A stretch of DNA of 64,000 nt from Cunninghamia lanceolata (GCA_027924645.1 BSBN01000860.1:4154001-4218000), one strand, 5' to 3'; shown: positions 45,855 through 59,660, counted from the first letter of the stretch. Notes: generated by a model not told the origin, from the sequence alone. Numbers and translations: made by a program.

Positions 45855-47505
45855 GAATTCTTTTGTGTAGAAATTTGTAACATAGAGCAATTATTATTTC
45901 CCTCTTCTCAATCTTTATATCTCTCTCAAGGATTATTCATTTATTGTTAATTGTGCTACACAAGTGCATTGTTTTTTCAGCATCTGTGCATAAATTAACA
46001 ATTGGGCCATTTCATCCAAAATCATTTAATATGAATATATAGATTAATATATTATTTATTACAAGCAATCATACCACATACCTTTTCAATCTTCCACAAA
46101 TTAAGTGAAAAGAACTAACCATCTTTTTAATTTAAATTCATGGGTGACAAAATCACTGTCATAGACAATAACTTAGAAAATGTTATAGACATTTTTCACA
46201 AGCTGCAACTAAAAAAATTGTTATCATGAATAATATTTTATAAGATAGAGTATGTTGCATCGAAAATCACATAAGTTCATAACTAGAGTGGTGACACATT
46301 GACAAGTGTTATGGACTTGTGTATTTGCCTTAACAACTCTTAGACATATCAAAATTTAAAACATGTAGAAAAAAATCATCTCAAATTCAAGAATTTGTAG
46401 AAGTCTTCATCTATGTCCTCTAAAATCTTTCTAGTTTCTTTATCTTGTGATATCAGTCATCTTTGATGAATATTTCATTATAATCCATAACTAGCCTATT
46501 GATGTAATCTTTACATAGTGTATTCAATTGAATGGTTGTCCATGATGTCAATAAATGGTTTATTTATAACCCTACTCTTATACATGGGCCCTACCCCTCC
46601 CCACTAGGCACTTTCCCTAGTCACCAATAAGGGACTACTATATTGAATAGGGAAAAACAAATAATAGAGTGTTGAGAAATAACCATTAGACTACATTCTC
46701 CTCTCACCAATGAAAGCACCTCTATTAGTCTTGGGGATTTGATCAATTGTAATCAGTCCTATCTATACTATCCATGGTCAACCCCCCTTTCCTCCTCTGT
46801 CTTTCTTGTTACTTGCCTAAATGATTTAGAGCATAATGAATGGGTAACAATAAGACCAATACAATAGGATCAAATTGATTAATTTCATGTGGCTACCAAT
46901 TTTGTTATAATAACATGTCCAAGCATTGATTCAAATATTAAGTTACTCATGCATACAATTATCTATGTCAATCCACCATATGTAGTAGTACACCTTATTC
47001 TTAAAATGTTACTAACCAGTTCAAACTTTAGAAAAATAATTTGTCTCATACATTTTGCGCAATCATAAACATAACATAGTCGATCTTGACTTCTCTAAAA
47101 AATCAAACAACAATTCACTTGCATTTTGATCTTAGCTTTTATGATAGACATCATTGTTCTTATAATTTTTTCTTCGTTTGATTGGTTGTTCAATAATACA
47201 AGATTGTGACTCATGAGTTTTGAGAGAGCAAGAGTTGGACCTGAGAGTGTTGAGAGAGTATTTATTGCTTTTCCTTTGTATATATGTTATTGTTAGATTA
47301 AGTATTTGTTGGTTGAAAGGCCTCGAGAAAATTCTTTAATGACCTACAATTTTTTGTTTATGTTGTCCTTGCAATTTCAATTATTATGGTATTTGAATGT
47401 CTTTTATTACATACTTGTCAAGTTACCACTAATTACCCAGTATATAATTTTAAATACTTGTAGTACACTACAATAATACACTAAACACTAAAAGTTAAAG
47501 ATTTA
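45855..47505. other. Gene-free AT-rich stretch
   Basis: No ORF, repeat structure or RNA gene that I can support. Confidence 0.5.
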
Positions 47506-48300
47506 TGTAGTTTGATCATAATTCCAAGCTTTACACAGAGCTATGTAGCTTTATACAATGCTCCGTAACTTCACTCAATACTTTGTAGCTTTACACAACT
47601 CTCCATAGCTTTACACAAAGACCTAGAGACTTACACAAGGCTTTGTAGATTTACATAATTCTCCAAAGGTTTATATAAGGCTCCATAGTTTTACACAATA
47701 TGTTGTAATTTTAAGCAATGCTTCATAGACTTACACAAGACTCTGTTTCTTTATGCATTGGTCTATAACTTCACCCAAAGTTCCTTATCTTTACACAAGA
47801 ATATGTAGCTCTATGCAATGGCCATAGACTTATGTAAATACCAAAAGACTTGTGCAACATTTTGTACTTTTATATGTAAGCCTCTATAGATTTATGCAAG
47901 GCTTAATATTTTTATGCAATGCCCCCATAACTTTACACAATTTTTCGTATGTTTACGTAATGCTCCATAACACTCTATAGGGTTAACTAAGGCTCTATTG
48001 CTTTATGCATTGGTCCATGACTTCACTCAAAGCTTTATAGCTTTATGCAAAGACCCAAAGATTTACACAATGCTTCATAGCTATACATAAGCCTCCACAA
48101 ATTTATGCAAGGCTCAATAGTTTTACGTAATGCCCCTTAACTTTATGTAATGCTTTGTAGGTTTATACAATACTCCATAGCCTTACACAATGCTCCATAG
48201 ACTTATGTAAGGCTATGTAGATTTTCACAAGCCTACATAGCTTTACACAATCCTTCATAGCTTAACATAATGCTTGATAGTTTTATGTAAAGCTCATTAT
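47506..48300. repeat. Degenerate minisatellite, about 800 bp
   Basis: Dozens of imperfect units of about 25-30 bp built on CTTTACACAA and GCTCCATAG, with variants such as TTTATGCAA and GCTCTGTAG. Unit length drifts and no two units are identical for long, so the array is old. Confidence 0.85.
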
Positions 48301-48379
48301 GATAGTGATTAGTAATACACCACATTAATAATAGTGATTAGTAATTTTGACACTCATTCATCCCTTTAATTATATCATT

Positions 48380-48625
48380 ATGGAAATTTTAAGTTTTGAT
48401 TTGCCATCTCAACTATAACTTTGTGCTAATTTTATCTTATATTTCACCCCTCAATTAAAACTTGATGGGAAATTTTGATTTTAATTCGCCACCTTAGTTA
48501 CCAAGTTGTGGGAAATTTAGGTTTTAATTCACTACCTCAATTACAAATTTATGGAAAATTTAGGTTTTAATTTGTCACCTAAATTATATATTTATGTAAA
48601 ATTTAAGTTTTACTTCAGTAAGTAG
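48380..48625. repeat. Short tandem repeat of about 60-bp units
   Basis: About four diverged units containing GGAAATTT(A/T)GGTTTTAATT and a following CACCT(C/T)AATTA. Unrelated to the minisatellite next to it. Confidence 0.7.
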
Positions 48626-50493
48626 ATTAAAAATTGGCATGAATTTTGGTTTCCTAATTGCATACACACACACATATAATTGAGGTTTGTGTTAAGGGGT
48701 TTTTGTTATCCACTCACTTCATTACAACCCCTTGTTGCCATTGTAGTTGCATCTATCAGTGTAATTATGTTCCTTGAAAGGAAATAAAACAAACATTTCA
48801 TTTATTTGATGTTTAAAGTGTTCACTACATGAATGCATCAATTAAATGGCAATTAATGGTGAAAATTGCACATAGATGCCCTTTTCCCTTATGTTTTGGG
48901 CCCACTTTGATTAGAGTGTCCTTGATGCAATGATTAGTCTACAATGACATATTCTTGTGTGAATTAGGATCATAAAAACACCACATCACAATCCCATTAT
49001 CACCCACGAAGATTGGTCTCAATCCTTAGATCCCCCATTCCTTGCTTGGATAAGATGATCTATAGGAGCAGATTTGACCTAGCTCAAATTTGAAGTTATA
49101 AATCTAATCTTTTAACTTTTAAAATTAAAAATTTAAATTTACACCTCAATAATCTTTTCACTAGCCATTGTGAGTTGACCTAGCACACATTTGTGTTGAT
49201 TTGTGTGTTAAGTTGTAGTTAAAGGCATTCATTTTGGAATCATTTAGGGATGCTAGATTGTGAAAAAACATCTAGGTCAAAGAGCTTAAAGAATAATCAA
49301 TTCTACATTATTTGCTTGTGACATCATTCTATGCCCATTGCATGCTTGCTTGTTGTCCTTGATCATTTTTCTAAAGTAGTTGAATCAATCATCCTAGGGG
49401 TCTGATTGAGGAGAACACAACCCTCACAATTCAATAGATTTCCCAAAGGTGTTTGTAAATACCTCTAGTCCTTAGATTCATACATCAAAAGATTGAGGCA
49501 TGTAAATTTCAAGTATAAGAATTTTTCAAGTTCATTCCTATATGTACAAGTTTAGGTCTACATGATAGGTCATTTTTGCACTAATGAAGATTAGTTTCAT
49601 ATGTACAAATTTGAACTAGGGTGAACCATAATCAATTTGTAGATTTTGAGAGTCACTTTTGCAAGCCTTGTAAATCTAATATCATGGTGAATCAATTCCT
49701 TGTGTCTTTAACATAATCTTCCCACCATGGATCTAGCTAAGTATCACATTAAATTCATTTTTAGTAGTTATTATTTCTAGTCCCAATTCATTTATCCAGG
49801 TTAATTGGGTGTGTATTTAATTGCATTCTTTAATTGGCCTAGATATGTTATGTAAAGGTGTGTATTCACCCCCATATATATAACACGCCTCAAAAGTTAG
49901 AAAGCTAATAAACTAGCATATACATATCAAATACATCTATCTAAAAGATGCAGAGAAATATCAATCTCAAAATGAGTGTTTAACATATGCCACAAGTCTA
50001 GTATAAACACCTTAAAACTAATATTTCTCAACATCTTTTAGATACATACTGAAGATATCTATGTGTAATGGTGAAGTTAGAATACCCATGCCATTTCCCA
50101 TTTGGTTTTGTGCCCACTTTGATGGGAATGTCTTAATGCAATAAAAATATCAACAAGTGGCATACTCTTGTGTTAGGTTTGGCTTGTGACTTGATACCCA
50201 TCCATCTACATACCACCCTTGTTTGCACTAATCCTAGTACATGTGATACCTAATCATCCCTATTAGCTTTATTTTTCTTACATTCACTCCCTACCTTGAG
50301 AGCACCATTGTATCCTTGTAGAGAATTTATACTTGACTAAGGACTAATCTAGTTCAATCCTAAGGAGTGTGCAAAAATAATCCCCAAATCCCAAAAGTTC
50401 AAATTCAAATTCAATTTTTCTCACTCCTTTCTAATAGTTTAGAATGTAGCACATGTTTTCATGTGGCATGTTGCTATGTCGTGGTATTGAAAG
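48626..50493. other. Gene-free stretch left of element C
   Basis: No supported ORF. A diverged direct duplication is visible: phrases GGGCCCACTTTGAT and CATA(T/C)TCTTGTGT near 48897-48963, and comparable ones near 50112-50174. Confidence 0.5.
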
Positions 50494-50498
50494 ATATT

Positions 50499-50891
50499 TA
50501 TAAGATTTGGTTATGGAGATAGCCACCCAAGATCAAGAAGGCCCAAAGGAAAGCACAAAGAAGATAAACGTGACAATAATTCTATTCTATTCAAAAAATG
50601 CAATTATGAGATAATTGGTTAGATTAGATTGCTCATATGAGAGCTATAAGTGGGTATATATAGGATACGCCACCAAGAGACATGAATGGACAACCAATGC
50701 ATGATAACGAAGGTGTAGTCACATGCATACACAACATCTCCACCAAACTATGAAAGGACAAGTTACATGATGAAAGCATATGCTACCCCAAGTAGATACC
50801 TACCTACCTAAGCAAGTTTATCCTATCCTAGGTGCATATAGTGCAATAAAGTAATTATCTAAATGCAAGAAACTCAATTAATGCACCAACA
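50499..50891 (-). repeat. 3' LTR of element C
   Basis: 393 bp, matching 58032-58425. Its outer terminus reads TATAAG where the partner has TGTAAG, a G-to-A change in the terminal dinucleotide. It ends GCACCAACA. Confidence 0.92.
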
Positions 50892-51144
50892 CTCCCCATA
50901 AATGTAGCTTAAGTGGTTAGAATAGATGAATGAATGGGTCCCTACAAATGTGTATCCATATTTTGTACCCATGTACAAAATGATCCCCTCAAAAAGAAGA
51001 GAAGGAGAAAACTTGTAGGACAAAACTCCCCCAGGTGAGGATAAAGAGAGCAGGGCTAGGTGATCCCACTTGAAAGAATGAGAAGGATAAAACTCCATGG
51101 GAGGAAAAAATCCCTCTAAAATAGAGAGAAGAAAAGAGACCATG

Positions 51145-53155
51145 TGTCATCTCCCCTCTCCTACATGACAATGATCATCAATTTGAAGAAGTCGATGTAA
51201 TGATTTAAACAAGGAAAAGATGGTGAAGATACTTACGTAAAATATGGTGTTTTATAGAGATATATAATATTATATTAAATGATATTATTATATAAATAAT
51301 TAAAATATAATATATAACATATTATATTATTATATTTACAAATAATGAATATAACTATGAATATAAATATAAATATAAATAGTATAATCATGAAAATATT
51401 AACCAGATATATTATTATATAAAATATAAATAACAAATAATATATTTAATATTATTATAATTATTATATATATATTAATATAAATATAAATAAATATTAT
51501 TATAATATTATAAATGTATATAAGTAAACATATTTATACTTAAGAATAAGCAAACATATTCTATGGAGGATGTAAGAGGGCTAATTCCATAAGGCAGCAC
51601 ATGTCATAAAATTATGTAAAACAAAAGAGTTAAAGCAACGATTAAACAAGGATGACAACGATTCAAAAGGGCAGCGATAACACAACAATCATTTATATTT
51701 TTATAACATATGAAATGATTTTATCAAAGTAGTGACCCTTATTCACTCGCAAAAGGAACAATTAGAAAGATATGATTATTTAAGAAAAGGAATCATAAGC
51801 AACAACGATCTATTAACAAAGGAATGATTTATTAAGGATGCCATAAATATTATAAGAAATGTTTAGTGAATTATCAAAGAGGAATGTGTTTATTCTGATG
51901 GGTTGTATCCATTATGAAAAGTGGTAACTTTGTGAAAAGGTATGTCCATTGCCTCCTATTGAGAAGATATATAAGATATAAGTTTTGTGATTTAGACAAG
52001 GAGAATCAATGAATGAATCATCAACAAGCAATAATCAATCAACAAGGAATTCAAATATAAATCATTCCATTCATAAGAAAAGCATTTCGAATATCAATCC
52101 ATCTAACAACAAATACACATTGAATCATATTAAGTATAAGGCAAAAATATCAATATTTATCAAATAGATTCAACAATATATAGAGCAGTGATTTGCTATA
52201 AACATATCCCTTCTTAATGAAGGAAACATTATCAATAAATTTAGTTCCTATTGGAGGAACAACCTTGCATAAAGGAATTCTGAATCTTGTTGCAGCCTTG
52301 TGAGAAATCAAGGTAATCATTATCTTGGTGATTCATAGGATCACTTGTGCATCTCCAAATCATCTAAGGAGAGAAAATTTACATATCGGTATGATATTTC
52401 TAACTTATATATCTATCTATACTTTATATAGCTATACTTAGTCTTACTCATGATATACAAGGGATGAGTATGTCTTGCCATGTTTTTAATCTTTCTCTAT
52501 TGCCCCTAGAGGACGTTTGGGTTGTTAGGGAAGGGCAGTTTTATTATTAAATATCTCACACGGTAGGTGACTCCCAAATGGTGGTATCGACGGGCATTCG
52601 TGACACCTTTGGGCCAAGTGGTGGTATTGCTGGGAGAACATGAAACCCTTGGGCCTATGGCAGTGGAGATTAGTTATCAGTTTTGTTATTAAATGTCTCA
52701 CATGGTGGGTGACTCCCAAATGGTGGTATTAACGAGCATTCATGACACCTTTGGGCGAAGTGGTGGTATTGACGGGCGTTCATGAAACCCTTGGGCCTAT
52801 GGCAGTGGAGATTAGTTATCCAACGCCTTAACGTAATATTTTCCCCTCCTCCACTAGGGTAGATGATTAGGCTAGATTAACGACCAGGATTAACATTTGC
52901 CATTCCTAAAGTATATCATGAGGCAGAGGACATGTTAATGTATAAGTATGTTAAAGTATGTGGAAATACATTTGAATACATGTATGCACAAGTAACATTA
53001 CAATATTGTTCATTGTTATTGATTATGATTATGATGTATTGATTTCATTACTATATTCTAATATATTGATTTTTAATATTGCTAATGTCCCTTTCTAGTA
53101 GTTATTCCTGTGTGCAGGTTCAGAAATCAAGAATATCCTAAAAGGGGACATTACA
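51145..53155 (+). repeat. 5' LTR of the LARD-like element
   Basis: 2,011 bp, TGTCATCTCCCC to GGGGACATTACA. It contains two tandem copies of a block with GACTCCCAAATGGTGGTAT and GAAACCCTTGGGCCTATGGC (about 52540-52680 and 52683-52820). Confidence 0.93.
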
Positions 53156-53747
53156 AGTGGTATCAGAGTAGTCTTCCAGCCATCCTGTGAATGATAGTTG
53201 TTACACAATCTTATGCTAAGTTATATTGTGGGCCCATAACCCACAAATCCCAGGATCATTCTCCACATTATCTTATCATAGTTCATTGATTATTCTACAA
53301 CTTGCTCAGCATTAAAAGTCTTACTTGAATTTATCTTCTCTACAACATCTTTAGCTTCATATTTCAGATTTTTCATCAATCTACAATCTTGGATTCTCAA
53401 TACTCCCAAATTTCTTCTTTAACATTGGAAAGATTTTTCCTTCCTACATTCACTTGATTAACCACATCTTCATCCCTGACACTTGCATTACCTCAATCAC
53501 ATTGCTATTCAAAACCAAATAAAGGCTTACCAAATCTTCTTTGATCACAAATTGTCTCTCCATGTCATCACATAATCAATTACTCCTCAAGAACATGTCT
53601 TTACTCAGCTTGAGGTCCATAACATATCAAACGTAAACAACGTAAAAACCATGACAGATGAGGAATTGGAAAAAAAAAAGAGAGAAGAAAAAGAAAAGAA
53701 AAATGTTTATGATTGCTTGAGGACAAACAATCTTGAGTGGGGAGGAC

Positions 53748-55748
53748 TGTCATGTCCCCTCTCCTACAAGACAATGATCATCAATTTGAAGAAGTCGATG
53801 TAATGATTTAAACATGGAAAAGATGGTGAAGATACTTTACATAAAATACGGTGTTATATATATAATATTATATTAAATGATATTATTATATAAATAATTA
53901 AAATATAATTTATATAACATATTATATTATTATATTTATAAATAATGAATATAACTATGAATATAAATATAAATATTATAATCATGAATATATTGACCAG
54001 ATATATTATTATATAAAATATAATAACAAATAATATATTTAATATTATTATAATATATATATATATATATTAATATAAATATAAATAAATATTATTATAA
54101 TATTATAAATGTATATAAGTATATATATTTATACTTAAGAATAAGTAAACATATTCTACAGAGGATGTAAGAGGGCCGATTCCATAAGACAACACATGTC
54201 ATAAAATTATGTAAAACAAAAGAGTTAAAGCAATGATTAAACAAGGATGACAACGATTCACAAGGGCAGCGATAACACAACAGTCATTTATATTTTTATA
54301 ACATATGAAATGATTTTATCAAAGCAGTGATCCTTATTCACTCGCAAAAGGAACAATTAGAAAGATATGATTTTTTAAGAAAAGGAATGCAGCAAAGATC
54401 TATTAACAAAGGAATGATTTATTAAGGATGCCATAAATATTATAAGAAATGTTTAGTGAATTATCAAAGAGGAATGTGTTTATTCTAATGGGTTGTATCC
54501 ATTATGAAAAGTGGTAACTTTATGAAAAGTTATGTCCATTGCCTCCTATTGAGAAGATATATAAGATATAAGTTTTGTGATTTAGAAAAGGAGAATCAAT
54601 GAATGAATCATTAACAAGCAATAATCAATCAGCAAGGAATTCAAATATAAATCATTCCATTCATAAGAGAAGCATTTTGAATATCAATCCATCCAGCAAC
54701 AAATACACATTGAATCATATTAAGTCTAAGGCCAAAATATCAATATATATATCAAACAGATTCAACAATATATAGAGCAGTGATCTGCTATAAACATATC
54801 CCTTCTTAATGAAGGAAACATTATCAATAAATTCAGTTCCCATTGAAGGAACAACCTTGCATAAAGGAATTCTGAATCTTGTTGCAGCCTTGTGAGAAAT
54901 AAAGGTAATCATTATCTTGGTGATCCATAGGATCACTTGTGCATCTCCAAATCATTCAAGGAGAGAGAATTTATATATTACTATTATATTTCTAACTTAT
55001 ATATCTATCTATACTTTATATAGTTATACTTAGTCTTACCCATGATATACGAGGGATGAGCATGTCTTGCCGCATCTTTAATCTTTCTCTATTGCCTCTA
55101 TGAGGATGTTTGAGTTGTTAGGGAAGGACAGTTTTATCATTAAATATCTCACACGGTAGGTCACTCCTAAATGGTGGTATTGACCAGAGTTCGTGACACC
55201 TTTGGGCCAATTGGTGGTATTATCATGCGAGCATGAAACCCTTGGGCCTATGGTAGTGGAGATTAGTTACCGATTTTGTTATTAAATGTCTCACACGGTG
55301 GGTGACTCCCAAATGGTGGTATTGATGGGCATTCATGACACCTTTGGGCCAAGTGGTGGTATTGACGGGCGTTCATGAAACCCTTGGGCCCATAGCAATG
55401 GAGATTAGTTATCCAGTGCCTTAACGTAATATTTTCCCCTCCTTCTCTAGGGTAGATGATTTGGCTAGATTAACGATCGGGAATGACATTTGCCATTCCC
55501 AAAGTATATCATGAGATAGAGGACATGTTAATGTATAAGTATGTTAAAGTATGTGGAAATACATTTGAATACATGTACGCACAAGTAACATTACATTTTT
55601 GTTCATTGTTATTGATTATGATTATGATGTATTGATTTCATTACTATATTCTAATTTATTGATTTTTAATATTGCTAATGTCCCTTTCTAGTAATTATTC
55701 CTGTGTGCAGGTTAAGAAATCAAGAATATCCTAAAAGGGGACATTACA
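53748..55748 (+). repeat. 3' LTR of the LARD-like element
   Basis: 2,001 bp, TGTCATGTCCCC to GGGGACATTACA, aligning end to end with the left copy and sharing the internal duplication (about 55130-55270 and 55275-55410). Confidence 0.93.
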
Positions 55749-55753
55749 CCATG

Positions 55754-57000
55754 TAACCCATCTCAAGATTTAATGGTGGATGCTCATCATTGAATATTGA
55801 AAATGATTGAAGATCACCAAACAACATTCCTCCCCTTGTGAAGAAACAAAGTCAAAGGTGTATGTAGAAGATCTTCCCATTTTGAATAGGAATGTGAGGG
55901 AAGAAAATTTAGAATGAATGATGACTTCGGAAGATGCTCAAACATTGCCATGTCACTATCAAAAGGTACCACAATCAAATAAAAAGTATTAGGCCTAATC
56001 AAGAAGAAAGTGGAAATCCAGAACCATGTAGAAATAATTGAAGAATAGGCACCAAAGATGTGGATGATGCCTCTAGAAATAGATAAAGCTTCTCCAAACC
56101 AATGCCAAATTATGACAAATGTTGATAAGATAAATTAGGTACCATGCAAGATTCAGGTATAGTAACCATGGATGCATGGTGCTCACCATATGCAAGACAA
56201 CTAAACCAAAGAGAATTTAGTACTCCTAGTCAACATGAATGATGACTGATTCAGATTTGTTGACTCATGAATATCGATGGAATTTATCTATAGAAGCATA
56301 CATAGGTGGAGAAGGAACAAGAGGGTTTGAATGTGCCCTCATGACATCCAAAGAAGATGATACAATTCAATAAGAGTTATCATTGAAGAGAAGATGATTG
56401 TCCTCAATAGTGTTTTCCAAATCTACAAGATGGGAGTTGCAAAATAAACTTGATAGATCTATCAAGTACTCATCCCAAGGAGTTGTATCTAGAAGATTAT
56501 GAATGTCCCACTAGATGAAATCACTAGAGATCATGGATGAAGCAATGCTAGACTTGGTGGAAGCACGGGATTATGATGGAGATTGGATCTTAGTGCATAT
56601 CATTACACTATAGTACTTATCCTTGGATGATGTGTCCACACAAGATGTTTGAGTATTAACACCTTATGTATATGCTAATGTTGGAATACAAGAGTCCTCA
56701 ACCTCAAGATGCTAACTAAGAGATAAACTAGAAGATGAACCTTGTAAATCTACACTAGGATTTATAGAAGCCAAAGAATCAATAAGAGTCTCTGTAAGAT
56801 GGCATATGGTAGAATTTCATTGAAGGGTACAAGATAATTCATAGTAGGATCCTCTAGAAATGGAGGTTCATCTTGATCTCCATACATCTCCCAAATTTTG
56901 GTTGTCACAAGGGCAATCAATGTGCTTAGTGGCCCACATGGTGTCAATATCAACTCAACAACCAAATAATCCCATGACATGATCATTCTTGTCATCCTAT
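55754..57000 (-). pseudogene. Element C decayed gag downstream region
   Basis: On the minus strand around 56495-56400, the peptide PWDEYLIDLSSLFCNSH and then VDLENTIEDNHLLFND can be read. It aligns with the post-knuckle motif of elements A (DPPHWDAYLPDI) and B (DPPHWDLYLVDISSLF). The surroundings have many stops, and I could not find an intact CCHC knuckle where one is expected (towards 57000). A 62-codon ORF at 56002-55814 and a 77-codon ORF at 56995-56762 are remnants in the same sense. Not functional; identity rests on the shared motif and on its position between leader and 3' LTR. Confidence 0.6.
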
Positions 57001-58031
57001 ATGTCCTTTTGCAAAAAATCTTGGTTTAGGAATAGGTCCATAAAGATGGGGCAAGAGATGAAGCCACTTGAAATGCTTTATATTTTCATCTTGCCAAGAC
57101 TTATAATTTTGTTTATTCAATGTGATAACAAAAAGACAAACTTCTAAAATGCTCATAATTATCTCCTCAAATTAGTCACACAATAGAGTGGTCAAGAAAC
57201 TCAACTAGTAAAGGCAAATGAAACCATAAGATCATCCCCAAAATTACACAGTCATGAAACCCCCAACATAAAATGATTTTAGGACTTTATATTTAGTGCA
57301 TGTATAACTGCCACTTGTCAAATAGTCTTGATCTTGATGTGTTGCAATCTACAATATCTAACAAGATATAATATTTTTTTCTAAAATTTACGATAGAAAA
57401 TTAGTCAAAAACTAGAATAAGAGGTCAACTTTAGAGCATCATATCTCACTCAATACTACTTCGATGCTTATTGTAACCACTTGTTGGAAAGTTCTCGAAG
57501 TCCTCTTTCCAATGAATCTAAAATCATTTTTTTGAGATATGTGTGAGGTGTACGACCTCTTACAAAGAATTTTTTTGAAGGTCTTAGACCAAGTGCTTTG
57601 ATTTCAATGAAATGACATTTGATCTGAGTTTTTGGGCCTTTTAGACATGATGGCAGGGTTGAATTTGACCTAAAACACTCCAAAATGACAAATAACTTGC
57701 AAGATCTTATAAGCACCTCCCAAATGAAAACCCTTGCAGATCTAGCTCTCAAAATCCAATTTGGACACAACAAAAAGCAAAATCCACTATCTTGGACGCT
57801 TTGGACTCAATGGTGAACTTTGATTTGTTTCACCAATATCCAAAATGTACCTACAATATAAAGCCACAAAGAGAAACCCCTAGAATCTAGTCTTTCTATC
57901 AAACTATATGATTCTCCATATCATCATTCGATACAAGAGAAGAGCATACTCAGTCTTTTAAGAAAAAACATGATCTCCAATTCTAGATCTTCAAAGAGTC
58001 TAACCAAAGGCTCTCAAGCACTCTAATACTA
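57001..58031 (-). other. 5' internal part of element C with leader
   Basis: Includes a leader at about 57580-57830 that resembles the leaders of A and B (for example the pattern GACCTAAAACACTCCAAAA and CCCTTGCAGATCT). The degenerate primer-binding site just left of 58032 reads TAGTATTAGAG on the minus strand. Confidence 0.6.
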
Positions 58032-58425
58032 TGTAAGATTTAGTTATGGAGATAGCCACCCAAAATTAATAAGAAGGCCTAAATGAAAGCACAAAGAAGA
58101 TCAATATGATAGAATAATACTATTTTATTCAAAAGATGCAAATATATGAGATGATTGATTAGAGTAGATTGCTTATATGAAAGCTACAAGTGGGTATATA
58201 TGGGATACACCATCAATATATGTAAACGTAGACCAGTGTGGGATAAAGAAGATGTTGTCACATATGCGCACAACATCTCCACTAAACTAGGAAAGTACAA
58301 GTCACATGATGCATGTACAACCTACCCAAGTAGATGGCTATTTAAGCAAACTCATCATATCCCAGGTGCATATAACATGATAAAGTAATTAACTAAATAC
58401 AAGAAAATAATTTAATGCACCAACA
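58032..58425 (-). repeat. 5' LTR of element C
   Basis: 394 bp, TGTAAGATTTAG to GCACCAACA on the plus strand. It is more diverged from its partner than the other LTR pairs here, suggesting an older insertion. Confidence 0.92.
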
Positions 58426-58430
58426 ATATT

Positions 58431-59460
58431 CTTGTAGTACTTAAGCACACCATAGTGGAATTGGATAATTTTATTTTTGGTAGATTAATTTTGGTGTTAG
58501 GGACCACATGATGGAATTGGATTGTTAATAAATTATTTACTTTCAAATTTAAGGGCCTTAAAGGAATCGAATCATCATCATATAGCCCATCTACATGTCT
58601 GCAAATGTTAAATTTGATCTTTCTCATCGCCTTTAACTCAATCCACCAAGGGGTTTGGCTTAGGAGAACTCATTAACCTATTGAGTTGACAAGCTCCTCA
58701 ATGGTGTCTTTAGACACCACCTTGATTGATTCAAATATCTGGAAGGTGAAGGTGAAGGTGAGTAGACTTTGGGTACACTTTCTATCAAATCTGTTCCACA
58801 CTATAGATCAATATCACCTGTCAAATTAGGTTCAGAAGTTAGTATCAAATTCACGGGGATCATGGTCGATTTGTACCATTATCTATGATAGTTCAAACTC
58901 TAAGATATTCGTTAGATGATCAATTAATTTTGTGATAGTATCGAAGTAATTCAAAACAACATTTACTTCATTCATCCGTCATTAATCCTAGAGCTAAATA
59001 TTTAAGATTTATCATCTATCATTAATTATTTATTAATTACTCACATTTATGTAATTAACCTAAATAATTTATGTAAATATGAAAAAGGAGTTTAAACATT
59101 TTATTTCTTTCCACCATGGTAATGGTTTCCACTTCTTATAGTTTCTTATTCCTTATTCTTATCTAGGCAATGAAAGATCATTATCCTACCGATACTGCGT
59201 GAAACATTTAAATTCCAAGAATTTGGCAACCTCTATGTTTGTGTGCACGTTAGTGGTTGTGGATGTGACAGACACATTGGTCTAAAAACAGCTTTTTTTA
59301 CATCAAAGCGACAAATATTATTACTAAAATCTACCACAAACATTAGAAAACTGTTACCTAATAATTCAGGAATTGTTTTATACCAAAAAAATAAAATAAA
59401 GCTTGTTCTTCAAGATGAGGACTACTCCCACAGTTTCTGCCGTGCCAGGCATTGATGTAA
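58431..59460. other. No supported gene right of element C
   Basis: Short ORFs only, none recognised. It may include upstream sequence of the putative host exon at 59661. Confidence 0.45.
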
Positions 59461-59539
59461 TGAAAATCATCCCGTAGGGAACTGGTTGCTACGTCAGGGG
59501 TTCAAATCTCTACGAGGAAGATTCATTCCTGCGAATTTT

Positions 59540-59625
59540 CAGGCGTAATCACAAGCATTTAATCTAAGTTCTGTTCAATTCCGTGAATTTGTTGGCATAA
59601 TCACGAGCATTTAATCTAAGTTTGT
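59540..59625. repeat. Short direct repeat upstream of the putative host exon
   Basis: Two copies of GCATTTAATCTAAGTT, each preceded by TAATCACRA, about 48 bp apart, ending 35-40 bp before the ATG at 59661. Just upstream, GGGGTTCAAATCTCTACG (about 59498) resembles a tRNA T-arm/B box. Confidence 0.7.
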
Positions 59626-59660
59626 GCGCGGGGGTTCGATCTTGCTACCGCTCTTCCATC

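Larger units (their letters stand above)
51140..55753 (+). mobile_element. LARD-like element with 2-kb LTRs, nested in element C
   Basis: LTRs 51145-53155 and 53748-55748 are flanked by CCATG at 51140-51144 and 55749-55753. It is plus oriented: a primer-binding site (TGGTATCAGAG, from about 53158) follows the left LTR and a purine tract (GAGTGGGGAGGAC) precedes the right LTR. Only 592 bp of interior remains, with no gag or pol domain. A short stretch before the purine tract (CLRTNNLEWGG in the plus frame) resembles the usual end of a gypsy-type element. It is non-autonomous. Each LTR has an AT-rich block and an internal duplication of about 143 bp. Confidence 0.93.
50494..58430 (-). mobile_element. 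Retroelement C (gag-only family), containing a LARD-like element
   Basis: LTRs at 50499-50891 and 58032-58425 are flanked by ATATT (50494-50498, 58426-58430). Minus orientation is inferred from a degenerate primer-binding site left of 58032 and from the 3'-end block at 50892-51000 (CATAAATGTAGCTTAAG), which resembles that of A and B. Without the nested element (51145-55748) it is about 3.3 kb. A decayed gag-downstream motif is present near 56495. No pol was recognised. Confidence 0.9.
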
